Shown: positions 42,544 to 54,899 of the stretch, in pieces
Layout: each line of letters opens with the position of its first letter
How positions within the stretch are numbered: the first letter of the stretch is position 1
From: Desmodesmus armatus
Taxonomy: Eukaryota > Chlorophyta > Chlorophyceae > Sphaeropleales > Scenedesmaceae
Reading direction: 5' to 3'
NCBI GenBank assembly: GCA_007449985.2
Contig: VIIQ02000072.1
Coordinates: forward strand, 1 to 64,000
DNA: 64,000 nt
Position numbers and translations under genes: made by a program
The notes under the pieces: model-generated
Databases searched by the model: none
Seen by the model: only the letters and a program-made list of their open reading frames with translations
Told to the model about the DNA's origin: nothing

Positions 42544-45500
42544 CTAGCGCCCCTTGCCGGCTGCCCCATGCTGCCCACTGCTGTTGACCTTTGGCTGCAG
42601 CGTCCACGGCCCCCCCGCCAGCAACAGGTTCCGCGGGCTAAAGTCCACATACACCACAGGCATCGACTGTGTAGTGAACGTCTTCAGCAGCTGATACGGC
42701 TGCCAGCTGGGCGCATGGCCATGCCCATGCACACCCCCTGCCCCTGCTGCTCCAGCTGGTCCAGCACCAGCTCCTGCCGACGCGCCCGCACCGCCAGCCG
42801 CAGCGGCGGCAGCCGCCGCTGCCGCGCGGTCGCCGCGTCTGCTGCTGCTGCCTTGACCCGGCAGCAGTGGTCCAGCTGAGGATCCAGCTGCTCCTGCAGC
42901 AGCCGCTGCTGCTGCTTTGGCCTGGTGTTCAGTGACGGCCTCCTCTGCTACAGCTAGCTCATCGTTGATAACCTCTACCATGCTTTCGCCGCGGGGGCAG
43001 CTGAATAGACGCACTGTCCTGTCGGCTCCCCCTGTGGCTAGCAAGCTGCCGGTGCCTCTGCTGTAGCCCAGGGACCACACTGGGCCTATGTGGCCTTCCA
43101 AGAGAGCCATCCTGCGACAGACAGCAGCCATACAGCATCATGCAGGTCTTTTGAACAAATACTGTCTCTTAGTATGAAGCATGGAAAACAGACTTGCGCG
43201 GCTGCAGTTGACGTGCCAGTGTGAGATGCGCGCAGCGCACTACTGTGGTTCGCTGTCGTCATGTTTTGCTGCAACTGCGAGTGTCATTCGGTGACATGGC
43301 ATAGTCTGGCAGAACTTGCAGGAACATCCACCCTCAAATCAACCTCCCACGACACCTGATGTGAGCCACACCAACAGCAACGGAAGCAAAAATGTCCAGC
43401 CTGCCGCAGGCTGTCCCACAAACCACACCAACAGCATACTGTCCTCAACCAACAACCCCAGCCCCCAAACCCCATCCCACCTGCGTGCTGAGCCCAGGTC
43501 GTACACTGCCACCGTGCCGTCCTCAGTGCCTGCTGCCAGCTGCTGCCCATCCGGTGAGAAGCCCAGGCAGGTCACACAGCTGGTCTGGGAGGTCAGCACA
43601 CGCACACACGCACCTGCAGGAAAACAACCAACAGCAACACCACATCATTGTCAGCACACCCACAGCTTTTTACACACCCACAGCTTCTTTGGCAGCTTGG
43701 TTAACCCCCAATAAGCCTGCCCCTGTATGTGGGTGCTCGCATTCTGCTCATTGGTTGCCAGAAGTACACCAGCACGGACTGCTGGGCCTGCTGGTGAGAG
43801 GTGCCAGAACTGGCCACAGCATAGTATCTCTGATAGTCCGTAACAAAGCCGAACAGGTAGATACCTTGCGTACCGGTCAGCTTTGAACTGTTCAAGCTCA
43901 CTGTAGACAACATGGCTGGAATGCTATAACTACCCCAGTTCACCACCTAGTGCCCACAGCCCTGTGCGGCTCACTCACCGTTGCTGACATCCCAAAGCCG
44001 CACTGTCCTGTCGCTGCTGCCGGTCGCCACGTAGTGGCTGTTGGGGTGCCAGCACACCACATCGACATCAGACTGGTGACCTGCAGGTTGGACAGGTCAC
44101 ACATCAAGGATGCTGTTACTGTTACAGGATACATCATAACAAGCTAGGGAGTAACAAAGTGCCTGGTGGGTGTGTTGGGTGACCTGAGGGGGCCAGAAGC
44201 GGGCAGGTGTCAGGACAAACAGGACATGCACAGCACATGTGCTACACGTACAACCGCCTGCCAGTGATTGTATAAATGATGGCATCTACTAGAGCTGCAG
44301 TCTATCTCAATCGCCTGTGCACGTGACGAGTCCTGCAACATCAGAAGGCTGTGCTGCCTACTCCACAGCCAGCACACACACCGTTGAAGATCCGCAGCGG
44401 CCGCGCCAGCTCTGTAGACCACACACGCGCTGTCTGGTCCGCACCCCCACTGACAAAGTAAGTGCCATGCGGGCACGCAGCAACATCCCACACTGGGAAT
44501 ATGTGACCCCTGCACCACACAACAGGTCAGGAATAAGCGCCTTAGCGTACAACCAAGGAACTGCACTTGGCCCTTGCCCAAGCAGGCTGCTGTGGGGCAG
44601 CAAAGGCCCCAGCACACCTGCTTCCATCTTGCACTGCCGTTTTCCCTTTTGGCTTGCAGCCGTGCTGAGACCACGCCTGATGACATAGTGTGCATCACAA
44701 AACGGGGATGCATACAGGCACAGCGGCTTGATCTCCTGGTGACTCAGTCAACAAGGCATTGAATCCCCCACTGGACGTTGGGGGGGGGATCAAGAGTGTT
44801 GCCGCCATGCATGCTTTTCTGTAAGCAGCAAGATTCCTGCTGCACATGTAGCGTGGCGTGTGCTCTGATGATGCACCAAGCGATGTCAACCGCACGTGTG
44901 TCACCATGCCGCATTTTGTTTACGTTTGGAGCGTTACATAGACTTTTTTGTATTCACAAAACAAAATCTGTGGCTCACCTGTAAGCCGCCAGGTTCCTGC
45001 CCCACTGCGTGCTCCACAGCCGCACCGTGCCGTCTGCCGAGCTGCTGAACAGCAGCGCCTGGTCTGTGCTGTAGGACAGGCCTGTGATGCTGCCAGAGTG
45101 GCCGTACAGGTGCTTCACCTGCTGCTCTGACAGGTCAGCCAGCTCATCCTGAACAGCAGGATAGCCATAAAGAAAGCAGCAGTACAAAACAGTAACGAGG
45201 ACAGATCCTTGAGCATGGGAGAGACAGACGCAGTGACACTGTGTTGCGCACTTGCCGTCAAAATCTGCAGGACAGGTGGGACCAAAGGAGATCTCACAGC
45301 ATCAACACAAACGCAGGAGAACTGCACTCGTGTGCTGATGCAGCAGCAAAAAAACATTGGGGCTGTGTATGCAGCACACACCACGCCACAAATACGGTGG
45401 CTCGAGAAGCGTTCTGCGGATGCATTTGAGGCTGCAGCAGGCACAAGTGCAGCTCAAGCTTGCTGGTAGCAAGCTCAAAGACAAGGTAACAAGTGGTGAC

Positions 45501-48500
45501 AAGTGTATCAACACACCTGCAGCTCAGCAAGCTCAGTGTCCACGTCGATGGCAGGCTCCAGCCCGTCGCCTTTCTGCCGCTTGTGGTGCTTCGGCAGCTT
45601 GGCACGCGCGTTGCCCATCTTCTCCAAGTTGTACACACGAACAACGCTGTCAGAGAAGCCAGCTGCAGGGAAAGCACACAACAAGCAAACAGCTCTCATT
45701 CACAGCAAGGTCCGATTTGATCCTGCATGACAATGCCAAAAACGACTCGACACAGTTCTGTAGGAGCGCATTGGCGTTGCTAGCATGGGCGCATAACTAC
45801 AAGGTGAACAGTGCCAAACATTAAGTTTGATATTGTTGGCATCAGAGCATACCTGCAAGGTGCTTTGTGTCCGGGCTGGCAGTCAACGCTGTAACGCCGC
45901 CGTGCCACGAGTTGACGACCGTGAAGAAACAGCAGGAGGGCGGGTCGACGGGGCTGACAGTGGCGCGGGCTGCTAGGTCCTTGTGCGCCAAGTCGACTAC
46001 CTTGTCACTGGCTGTCAGCAGCGGCAACTGCAAGTTCAAAAGAAGCAGATAACAACAGTAAGGTGGGCGGTGCGAGGCAACGTGCCGCTGGGGGTGCAGA
46101 AAGTGCAGTCATGTGAGTTTTGGCTTACCCCTACAGCGCTGCAGCATACCAGTGGCACGCAGACACGATGACAGCGCTGGTGCAAAAGTGCCCCGGACTT
46201 GAAGCAGCACACTTACTGCAGAAGGGCGCCTATTGTCTTGCAAGGCCTTGAGTTTCTCCTTGGCCCCTGCACCACCATGTCAAAGAAAATGAAAAGGTAT
46301 AACACAGAGGTAGCAAACACCGTGAATGTGTAGAGAAGGGAGTGAGCCTCACCACATTGCAGCGTGAACGGCCTGGCAGCCGACTGGGCAGCAATAAGCA
46401 ATGATTGGGTGAGAGACTGTGCTGAACGGCTGCAGCCCCCGATGCCAGCGCACATGCTTACCTGACCACCCACCCACCCACCCACCCAAAACATCACCCA
46501 AGTACCCATGCACCCCCCCCCCCGCCCACCTGTCAGCACCTTGTCCTTGATGTGTTTGAGCCGCTTGACTGCTGCGCTCGCCTGCTGCTGCTCGCCGTCG
46601 ACGTCCATGTCATTCTCGGCTGTCTGGCTGGCTGCAGCCACGACAGTCGTGATCTTGTCCTCAACCGTCTGCAACAAATAAAAAGTAGAAAACTTGATTT
46701 TGGATCCAAATTCCCAACTCCGTGGAAGCTGCCCCCTATCTGTCTGAAGCATGAGCTATGTTCCTGCCTTTCCTTTCTGATCAGAAGGCAAACCCCCATA
46801 GAGATTTGTTGCAAGAAATGTGAATCCTTGCTCCCCCCATGGGCCCATGGCCTGATGCACTGTCGTGAGTGCGCTGCCCCACTCCCCCCCTGGTGACACA
46901 GGGACGCTGAAAAGGCGCACCTGTATCCGCTGGCTTGCATAGGACTCATCGCTGCTGTCTTTTAGCAAGCTGAGGTTGAGGGCCGTGCTGTTGATAGCAC
47001 CGGCCGCCTCGCCTGCAGTGCACGAAAGCAAAAAGCTGTTGTGTTGTAAGGGCAGGAAGCGACAACAGGAAAGATTGCTACTGCACCCTGCATTTCCTGC
47101 TGACTGAAATTGTTGGGCACCCCCCACAAGGATGTGGCTGGGTCTGCATGACATTGTCGCCACATGATGGAGCAGCCACAGATCACGAACACCAACACCA
47201 TCCTCGAGCCCGGCTTGGCCTGGCTTGGCTGTGCTGCAGCACGTGCGCGTGTAAAAATCCCGCGCGTGTATAGAGAGAGTCACCATGACATGCAACTGCA
47301 GAACGAATACGGCATCCTTGGCAGCCCCACAACCTGCCTAGCCAGTGTACTGACCTGCCCTGCCTTGCAGCAGTCCTGTGCCTTCCTCGTCACCAGCCAG
47401 GACATCCAGCAGCAGCGGCCGCCCCTCATGCAACTGCGGTGACATGCAGACAATACAGGGCAGTAGACAGGTAAGTGGAAACAGCCAGCCACACAGAGTG
47501 AATGGCACGTGCATTCTGGCGCTGGCTGGCTGTCCACTACCAGTGACGATTTGCTGTCTGCTGCCCCGCACATCCCTTGACTGGACTTGGAACATGAGCT
47601 GGCATCTTCTTTGAGAGTGGATATGCGACAAAGACATACTCGCCCCAGCAGTGGCCAAATCCAGGTGGAGAAGGCGATGTGGTCTGGCTCAAAGTTTCAG
47701 CAGGGAGTGTGGTGAGTGAGACGCACTCTGTGCAGTGCCAGCTGTGCAGGACAGCAGTGTGACGGGACCCCTCCAGTACACCTCACCTCAAACGCTACAT
47801 GCTTGTTGAGGATGCTCAGAATGAGCCACTGCTTGTTGGCCTGCAGCAGCAGCAGCAGCAGCAGCAGCCGCCACAGCATTGGCAGCACATATCAGGGGAT
47901 GGTCAGTGCAGTGGTGCAGACAGAAGGACAATCCTGTGCCACTCACCCAATGCACTGTCAGCAGACAGCACATCTCGGTTGCCCAAGTTTTCCACCGAGC
48001 CTCGTCAACGTACGAACCCCGCGTCCCTCAAACCCCAACAAGTACATGCCTGAAAGGCAATGCTGGCATCAACCCAACCACTCCACCCGAAGTGCATCAG
48101 TGCATCCATCCCCTTGCTCAGCACACACCTGCAGGTAGTGCACCAGTAGCTCAAAGGAGTAGGTGCACAGCCGCAGGTTGCTCTTGCACTTGCGCGCCTC
48201 CTTGGCAAAGGGGTTCACCGCCAAGTGCTGCGCCACTGCCACTGCCTGCAGCTGCTGAAGCTCCTGTGCTCGCACGTTGCTCTGCCGCCCACCAACCTCC
48301 ACAAGCCGCCGCCTGCAGGGAACAATGTGTGAGGGTAAGAGCGTGGTAAAAAAAAACAAGGGCAGCCATGTTCACGGTTGTGGGCTTCTGACTTCTGAGA
48401 ATGTGTGCGGACATCCAAGGCAGCCAGTACTGCATAATTTGGAGTTGCTGCCCGCAGACTGTAGTCCCAACCACAGGGTTGTGCTTCTGGACCCCCTGGC

Positions 48501-49419
48501 ACTATGTTACCACAGCTGCTGACACATGTAGCTGGTCAAGCAGTCCCCTGCTGCTGCTGGGCTGTGTTTGGGGCTTCCGTGCATCGGTACCCAGCAGAAT
48601 GCACTGCTTCGTCAACCGGGGCAGTTTTGCAACCCACCTGTATCGCTGCAACAGCTCTGCTGCCTTCTGTGAGGCACCATATGAGACCAGCTGCAGGTAG
48701 ACGTGCACAAACACAGGGTACAGCACACGCTGCAGCTCCGGCTGCAGACACCAAAGCAGAGGAAAGGCGGAAACACACACTTGCCTACCTCCCGTGGGCA
48801 TGTTGTTGTAGAATCAGTGACCTCATCAAGCAGTCTTGATGGCTGCTAAAACCCTTGATGTTGCTGCACCTTTCTGCAAGTACGCAGCTGCTGATGCACC
48901 ACCATACGTAATTTACTGCCTCTGTCAGCGATGCAGCAGTTGCATGTGCCAACCTCACGCTGTTCAAGGGTGCTGCTGCTGCTAGCGCTGGACGAGTGCT
49001 GTGTCTGTCTCTGTTGTGTGCTGACAGGTACTGCACACACACTGTGCTGACAGGTGCTGCACACTCACCCTGTACAGGTCTAGGGACGCATCGACAAACG
49101 CCACCAGCTGATCAAAGCTGTCTACATACTTCTGAGGGTCCCGCTCTGCTGCATAAAACAGCAGGGAGTCCTGCAGGCTGTGGTCTGTATCCAGCTGGTG
49201 GTTGAGAGAAGCTGACTGGCCATCGAGGTCCTTGTCTAAGCCGCTGATATTCCGGAAAGCAGATGCGATGCCTTTGAACCTGCGGCGTTACATGAAGCAG
49301 CAGTTGTGATGGTGCGCTGGGCAGGCTGGTGCAGCTGCAGGGATGCAGCAGTGTGCTACTCACTTCTCGTTCTTTTGGAGGAACTCGAGCACTAGGTACT
49401 CGGTATCTCGGGGCTTCAT
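42544..49419 (-). CDS. TAF5: TAF5, WD40 subunit of transcription factor TFIID
   Basis: Seventeen exons on the minus strand (49419-49364, 49279-49069, 48741-48638, 48312-48129, 47840-47787, 47687-47640, 47433-47355, 47012-46921, 46668-46530, 46266-46217, 46027-45853, 45662-45517, 45147-44978, 44509-44382, 44080-43979, 43613-43481, 43111-42544) join in phase to 812 residues. The N-terminus is LisH-like ([13 protein letters not shown]). The TAF5 NTD2 domain follows: [53 protein letters not shown] and [13 protein letters not shown]. After a linker come the WD40 blades: [87 protein letters not shown] and [29 protein letters not shown] is the typical TAF5 end. TAF5 scaffolds TFIID, and in many eukaryotes SAGA. 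An Ala/Gly insertion of about 80 residues splits the last blade. The acceptor of the exon at 47687 is the least certain junction. Confidence 0.93.
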
Positions 49420-49920
49420 GGCCTAGCCACAGTGTGTACTGGAGCAGTTGGCCTGCTCCTGCCACAGCAGCAGACTCCAACAGCAGTACCACTGCAGGTG
49501 CTGCACCTGGCTGGCTACATTCGCTCCAGCTCAGTCAGGAAAATATGAGACTTATGACCTTACTGTACGGTTTGGGAACGTCTGTGCTAAACGGCAGCCG
49601 GAAGAGGACAACCTGGACCAGGAGAGGTATGCTGCTGTTGTTCACTGACGCAGCAGTATGGCTTGGACTTCTCCAGATAGCCAGCAGATCGTTCAGTGAA
49701 CTACTGGTTCTGCTTGGAATTTCATGAAGGAGTCTCACTCGTCCCATCGTTCATCATCATTTGTCATTGATCTGTATGATCCATGACGTAGGGAGAGGCC
49801 GCTGATCCCTGCAAGCAGCCAATGTTCGAGGTGAGATTATGCGTGCGTATTCTGTCGACTGAATACAATTGACACGGACTTCTCGCAGGCAGCAAACACC
49901 CAGCAGCAGCACCAGCACCC
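49420..49920. promoter_or_regulatory. Shared upstream region of TAF5 and TTC33
   Basis: The two genes are divergent, with start codons 501 bases apart, so promoters and 5' UTRs of both must lie here. No TATA box or named motif can be assigned. Confidence 0.5.
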
Positions 49921-51397
49921 ATGGCATTCAAAATTGCATCAAGTTCCTCCTCCAAAAGGCCCAAGAAACTGTCAAAATGCATAGCGGCCTTTGGTGAGGA
50001 CGAGGAGGAGACTTTTGCAGCAGTCCCACAGCCCTTTGCAGAGGGTGCCCAAGTTCCAGCAGACGACAAAGCAGCAGCAGCAAAATGGATCGACAAAGGC
50101 AGCACCTTAGCAGAGCAGGGCGATAGTGGGGCTGCTTTGCGGTGTTGGGACCAAGCTCTGCTGGTGAGTGTGGGGCCTTGAACAGCCTGGCAGTGTCATA
50201 TGCACAGCACCCAGTTCAGAATGTGTACACGGCAGCGCAGCTAGCTGGCCATGCATTCCTTGAATGGTGTCACTAATGTAATCGATTGCCTCTCCCGCCA
50301 TCCAAGCAGTGCACTCTGTCAAGGCACCGCCCGTGCTGTCAATGCAAACCGCCACTACAAGGCTAGATTGTTTGCATAGTGTCTCACTGGCTGCTAGCCG
50401 CATCAACCCTGCCTTCCTGCAGATACAGCCAGCGGATGGCCGGGTGCATGAGATGCGCGCCCAAGTACTGAATGCAGCTGGCAAGACTTACGAGGCCCTG
50501 CAAGCAGCACAGCAGGTGTGCCACATAGCCACTTTGTGTCAGTCAGGACAGGCAAACGGTGCTCTAGCCTTCGAAAGCAGCATCTGTGTTGCTGCGCATG
50601 CTACAGTTGGAGCTGCCTCCTGCTGTGCACCTCTTTGTCCATGCTGCCTAGCAACAGATGCAGTAGGTGTCATCACGCCAGTTGCTGCCCTTTCCCCACC
50701 TCCCCCGCCAAACTGCAGGCTGTCAGTATGCTGCCAGACTGGCCTGAGGCTCACATAACCTTGGCACGAGTGCAGCTCAACTTTGGGGAGCCGCTGCTTG
50801 CACTGCACAGCTACCAGGTAGCTGCCCGGCTACAACCACAACACCCAGACCTGGTGAGGGTCCCAATGCAGTTCAGTGTGATAAACATGCAGTGTGACGC
50901 AGCAGCCTATCGACACTGTATGATGGTCACATGACGTGCAAGACATGTATGTGTCAAGGTGCACTGAATTGCAACCCGGCATGCAGCTGCGGCTAGGGAT
51001 GACGATGAACTATCTGCATGCATGCAGTCACCACGCACATCTGGTTCAGGAATATGCTGGTGTCAGCAAACATGCAACTGTGGCAGCCAGCCTTATATAT
51101 GAGGCGCCTCAATATGCAAGCAAACTGCTGTATGTACTGCTTGGGTGCTGCTCGCAGGAAGCTGAGTTGCCTGCAGCACAGATGTATGCCAAGTTGCATG
51201 CGCAGCAGCAGCAACAGCAGCCAGGCAGCAGAGCCCATGTTGTGGACCAAGGTGCCAGCACAGCACAGCATGCAGGTGGAGCAGGCTGTCACAGCGTGGG
51301 GGCAGATGCAGACACACCAGAGGGGGCTGGGACAGATGCAGACGCAAGGATTGCAGGAGCGGGAAGTGCAAACGATGCAGCAGCAGGGCCCATATGA
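49921..51397 (+). CDS. TTC33-like tetratricopeptide-repeat protein
   Basis: Exons 49921-50163, 50423-50515, 50719-50853 and 51158-51397 are all phase 0 and give 236 residues. The N-terminus is basic (SSSSSKRPKKLSK). TPR units follow: KWIDKGSTLAEQGDSGAALR with CWDQALL, GRVHEMRAQVLNAAGKTYEA, and WPEAHITLARVQLNFGEPLL with YQVAARLQPQHPDL. Order, spacing and short length match animal TTC33, a small TPR protein of poorly known function (RNA-processing associations are reported for the family). The last exon starts EAELPAAQMYAKLHAQQQ and becomes Gln/Ala/Gly-rich. There a second frame (QMQTHQRGLGQMQTQGLQER) is also protein-like, so the true C-terminus could differ by a frameshift or extra splice. Confidence 0.8.
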
Positions 51398-51589
51398 AAC
51401 AAGCAGCACCGTCAACAATCACTGTACATCAGGTTCTGCTGCAGTTTGCAGTCGCATTGCCAATGCGCAGTGCACTGAGCAAGCAGCTTGCAACATTGTA
51501 TACATGTATAACATTGTGTTGCTGCATCACCTGCTGTTGTCAAAGCATGGGGTCCTGAGCCAGGTGTACCATGCTGGTTGTCCATGAGC

Positions 51590-51594
51590 TGTAA
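51590..51594 (+). terminator. Possible TGTAA polyadenylation signal of the TTC33-like gene
   Basis: TGTAA about 195 bases after the stop at 51397. Confidence 0.45.
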
Positions 51595-52700
51595 TACAGC
51601 ATGTTTCTTTGTTCTTCAACAGCTTTCGCCAAGCCTGATACCCTCAGGCAACCATATTTTTTTGAAGTTGACAGCGTGCACTGCATGGCATGTGTGTTCG
51701 CACAATGTGCACCTGCATGTTGATGTTGTAGCATGTTCGATACATGCTGATAACCCCAAGCCAAAATGGGCTGCAGCTCTGGCAACGTCTGTTGCATGAC
51801 CGAGGTGCCCTTGGCAGGAGTGTGCTGACCAGGCATGTTTGGGGTATCTGAACAGGCCTAGGAGGTGCCGGGCTGCGGGCCACCTTCAGCCGCAGCAACT
51901 TGGCAAATTTGTAATACAGGTTTCTGATTGTCTGGTGACAGTGGCAAGCCTGTTGCCAGCCACAGTGGATGTGAAACATTTCACGAAATGATGATGGGGG
52001 TAGGGCCGATATTTGTTGCCAGACTGGCTGAAGCTACGGAGTTGACAGTCCTGACACAGTCTGTCAATCCCTGTCACGGAGGCAATCCAAGGAACACAAC
52101 ACTTCCTATGTGCTGACAATTTGACTATATGAGTAATCTGAGCAATGAGCGGTGAGATGAACTGAAAAGTTCGCGTCCCTCCATGGCCTTCCCGCCAGTA
52201 GACAGTGACTTCCCACCATTTGAGTGGGGCCACTGTATCGCCGAGAAACAACTTGCTGATGGTGTCAAGTATTTCATCGTGCAGCTTGCAACAGCTTCGT
52301 GCTCTCGTGCAATCAATGGCGCTGGTGACACTTTTAGTCAGAGCGGCTGGGCGAGTGAGAGCAACGGCCTGCGCAATTGACTGACTAAGAGAATGCAGAT
52401 TTCGAATGTGAAAGTATTCTTGATACTGCGTTTATTGCTGGCCCGAGACAGACGACTCCTTGCTGCACCAACTGTCGTTGACGGTGTCCTGTGTGCCTTC
52501 CGTTGGTAGCTGCGCGTTGTCGATACCCCAATCCACGTCTCAATCTCTTTCTTCACACTGTGGATCACTGTATTCGGTGATCGCATATTTTCTTGTGCGG
52601 CCCGCGGGAGAACTCCTGTGTGGCACCAACCAACACCGGAGCCTGAACACCCAGTGAATCCATATCTTCAGTAGCTTTAGACCCAGTTTATACATAGAAA
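51595..52700. other. Intergenic region and upstream region of the membrane glycoprotein gene
   Basis: No gene recognised. A 65-codon frame at 52183-52380 starts like a folded protein (FPPVDSDFPPFEWGHCIAE) but shows no domain or splice partner. The end of the interval holds the promoter and 5' UTR of the next gene (TTTATACAT about 12 bases before the ATG). Confidence 0.35.
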
Positions 52701-54899
52701 ATGAGGGCAGTGTTGCTGTTGGCGCTGGTTGGGGCCTTGCTGGTGTCGGGAAGTGCAGCAGGGCCTATTCGCCCGGTAGCAGCAGCCAAGCCAAGTGCAA
52801 AGCCCGAAAATGAATATGTCTTCGTGAAGCTTCTGTTCGATGGTAATTAAGGGCGCATCGTTGACGTCAGGACCATGGCTGCTGGCCAACAGCAGCAGCA
52901 GACAAGCACTCACTTGCTGAGTGCTTGCTGTCATCCCATCTCCTGCACCAGGCCTCAATTACAGCTTGATCACCAAGCGATTCACCAGCCATCAGCTTCT
53001 GTATAGACCCTTGGCCCTAATTTTGGTGTGTGTCCTGCTTTGTGCAGGCCATGATCAGCCCAACTTCGACAGGTGGCACGCCAATGCCACAGCAGCAACA
53101 GTCGCCAAGGCTGGTGGCGTCCCAGTCAACTACCTTATCAGGCTCATTGACGGCAGACTCCCTGGCACCAAGGAGACCGCCCCAGTTGCCAAACCCATCC
53201 TGGCACAGTCTGTCCCCGCAGCACCAGTCACAGTGACTAAGCCTGCCGCCCCTGTGACAGCTACAACCCCAGTAGCTGTCACCACCCCAGTGCAGGTGGC
53301 CACACCCGCCCCAGCAGCAGCAGCCCCTGCCCCAACAGCAGCAGCCCCTGCCCCAGCTACAGCAGTTACAGCCCCTGCCCCTGCTGCTACCACTGCCCCC
53401 TCGGTGACCCTCATCCAGGCCGGTGCAGCTAAGCCAGCAGAGCCTGAGCAGAAAGCAGTGCAGACAAAGCCAGAGTCAGGCGAAGGTGACCTTGCAGCCC
53501 CTGCTGTCCCTACCACCCCCGCCCCTCAATCCATGGGCCTTTGGGAGACAGTACAGAACGCCCTGACCTCCAACCGTGCAGCCAGGCAAACCCAGCCGGA
53601 GGCAGAGCCAGTGGAGACTCCAGTCACCGGGCGCCCTAACGTCCCTCGCGTGTTCGTCATCGGCGGCCGCAAGCTGTTCAGCGCCTCGCAAATCACCCCA
53701 GCACAGCTCGCGCCCAATCAGGCGATGGTTGAGTATGCTATCCGTACCAATGCTAGCGAGCCCTGGGCAGTTCGTGAGACAGTGAAGAGGAAGCTTATGG
53801 CATCTGCTGCTAACTTCGGCATGGCTCAGGGTACAAGCCTCAAGGGCTTCTATACCCTGCTCAAGGAGAACGGTGTCGGGTACTACCCCGCCATGTGGGT
53901 AGATGGTGAGCAGATCCTGACAGGAGAGGTGGCCATGGAGGCTCCTGCCAACAGGTTTGTCAACGGCAGCAAGGACACGAAGAACTTCCAGCACAAGCTG
54001 TACAAGCACACAGACCTGGTGAAGCCTAAGGTCCCTGTGACAAAGAACGTGACCAATGCAACAGTGGCGGAGCCGTCTTTCGTCATGGCCAACCGCAGGT
54101 AAGAGGAGGCGGTGTGGGCGTAAGGGGTACTTGGCCTATGTGGTTTTGTGTGTGTGTGAAGTTTGCTGTGTGCGTGAGGAGGGGGAAGAGGGGACTGTCT
54201 TGCCTCTGACAGGTTCAGGAAGGGCAGGCTGCTTCTCCAAAGCTGCAGGCGGGCGGAAGTGCTGATAGTATCGTTGCTTAGTCCTTGACCCTGCATGTTG
54301 ATCATTGCATCTGCTGTGCTGTGGTGCTGCCCCTGTCTGGACAGCCCCAACAATCATGCGCCTCCTATCCTGCACTCACTTCACTCCAGATCGTGCCCCC
54401 ATTCCCAGCTACTAAATCATTCATAATTTCTCCTTCACCCACTCCATGACGGACCAGTTTCTTTGTCTGTGTTTCTGCCTGTCTATCCGCTCCTCCACCT
54501 CAATCCTTACCACAGCACCTCCACCTCCCCCAGCAGCAGCAACTCAGAGGCTCCCCATAAGCGCGGCATTGCATTCTGGGTGGCTGCACTTTCTCCTTCA
54601 CGCAATCCCTGACTGACCCGTTTCTTTGTCTGTCCCCATGCCTGTCTACCCGCTCCTCCACCTGCACCCACAGCACCTCGACCTCCCCCAGCAGCAGCAA
54701 CTCAGAGGCTCCTCACAAGCGCGGCATTGCCCCATGGGTGGCCGCACTCATTGCCCTGGGAGCCATTGCAGTCGCCCTTGCAGTTGCGGGCACAGTGTGG
54801 AGGTGTGCCAAGGACCGCAGGGCCAGGCGTGCTGAGGAGGATGCAGCACACAGTGAGCCCCTGTCCCCTCACTCAGTGGTCTCACACTCAGGCATGTGA
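52701..54899 (+). CDS. Type I membrane glycoprotein, unknown family
   Basis: Preferred exons are 52701-52842, 53048-54098 and 54674-54899, in phase, 472 residues. An alternative acceptor at 52951 adds 32 in-frame residues. The parts in order: a signal peptide (MRAVLLLALVGALLVSGSAA); a region with YVFVKLLFDG, FDRWHANAT and VNYLIRLIDGRLPG; a long Pro/Ala/Thr/Val linker (residues ~110-205); a folded-looking domain with NVPRVFVIGGRKLFSASQI, ETVKRKLMASAANFGMAQG and GVGYYPAMWVDGEQILTGEV; N-glycosylation sequons (NAT, NAS, NGS, NVT); a Ser/Thr stalk; one membrane span (WVAALIALGAIAVALAVAG); and a basic cytoplasmic tail, RCAKDRRARRAEED. The layout suggests a cell-surface receptor, adhesin or wall-anchored protein. 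I recognise no family. The intron before the last exon contains a truncated copy of that exon. Confidence 0.8.
54427..54748 (+). repeat. Tandem duplication of intron tail plus last exon head
   Basis: The unit beginning TTTCTCCTTCACCCACTCC at 54427 is repeated from 54590. Each copy carries a CCACAG acceptor and the STSPSSSNSEAPHKRGIA coding start. The first exon copy (54516-54589) breaks off after TGGGTGGCTGCAC. The second (54674 on) is complete. Confidence 0.88.

Noticed and set aside
52952..53047. Exon extension LNYSLITKRFTSHQLL as the main isoform
   Set aside because: It is pyrimidine-rich at its end like an intron tail, and the acceptor at 53047 gives the same frame without it. Kept as an alternative only.
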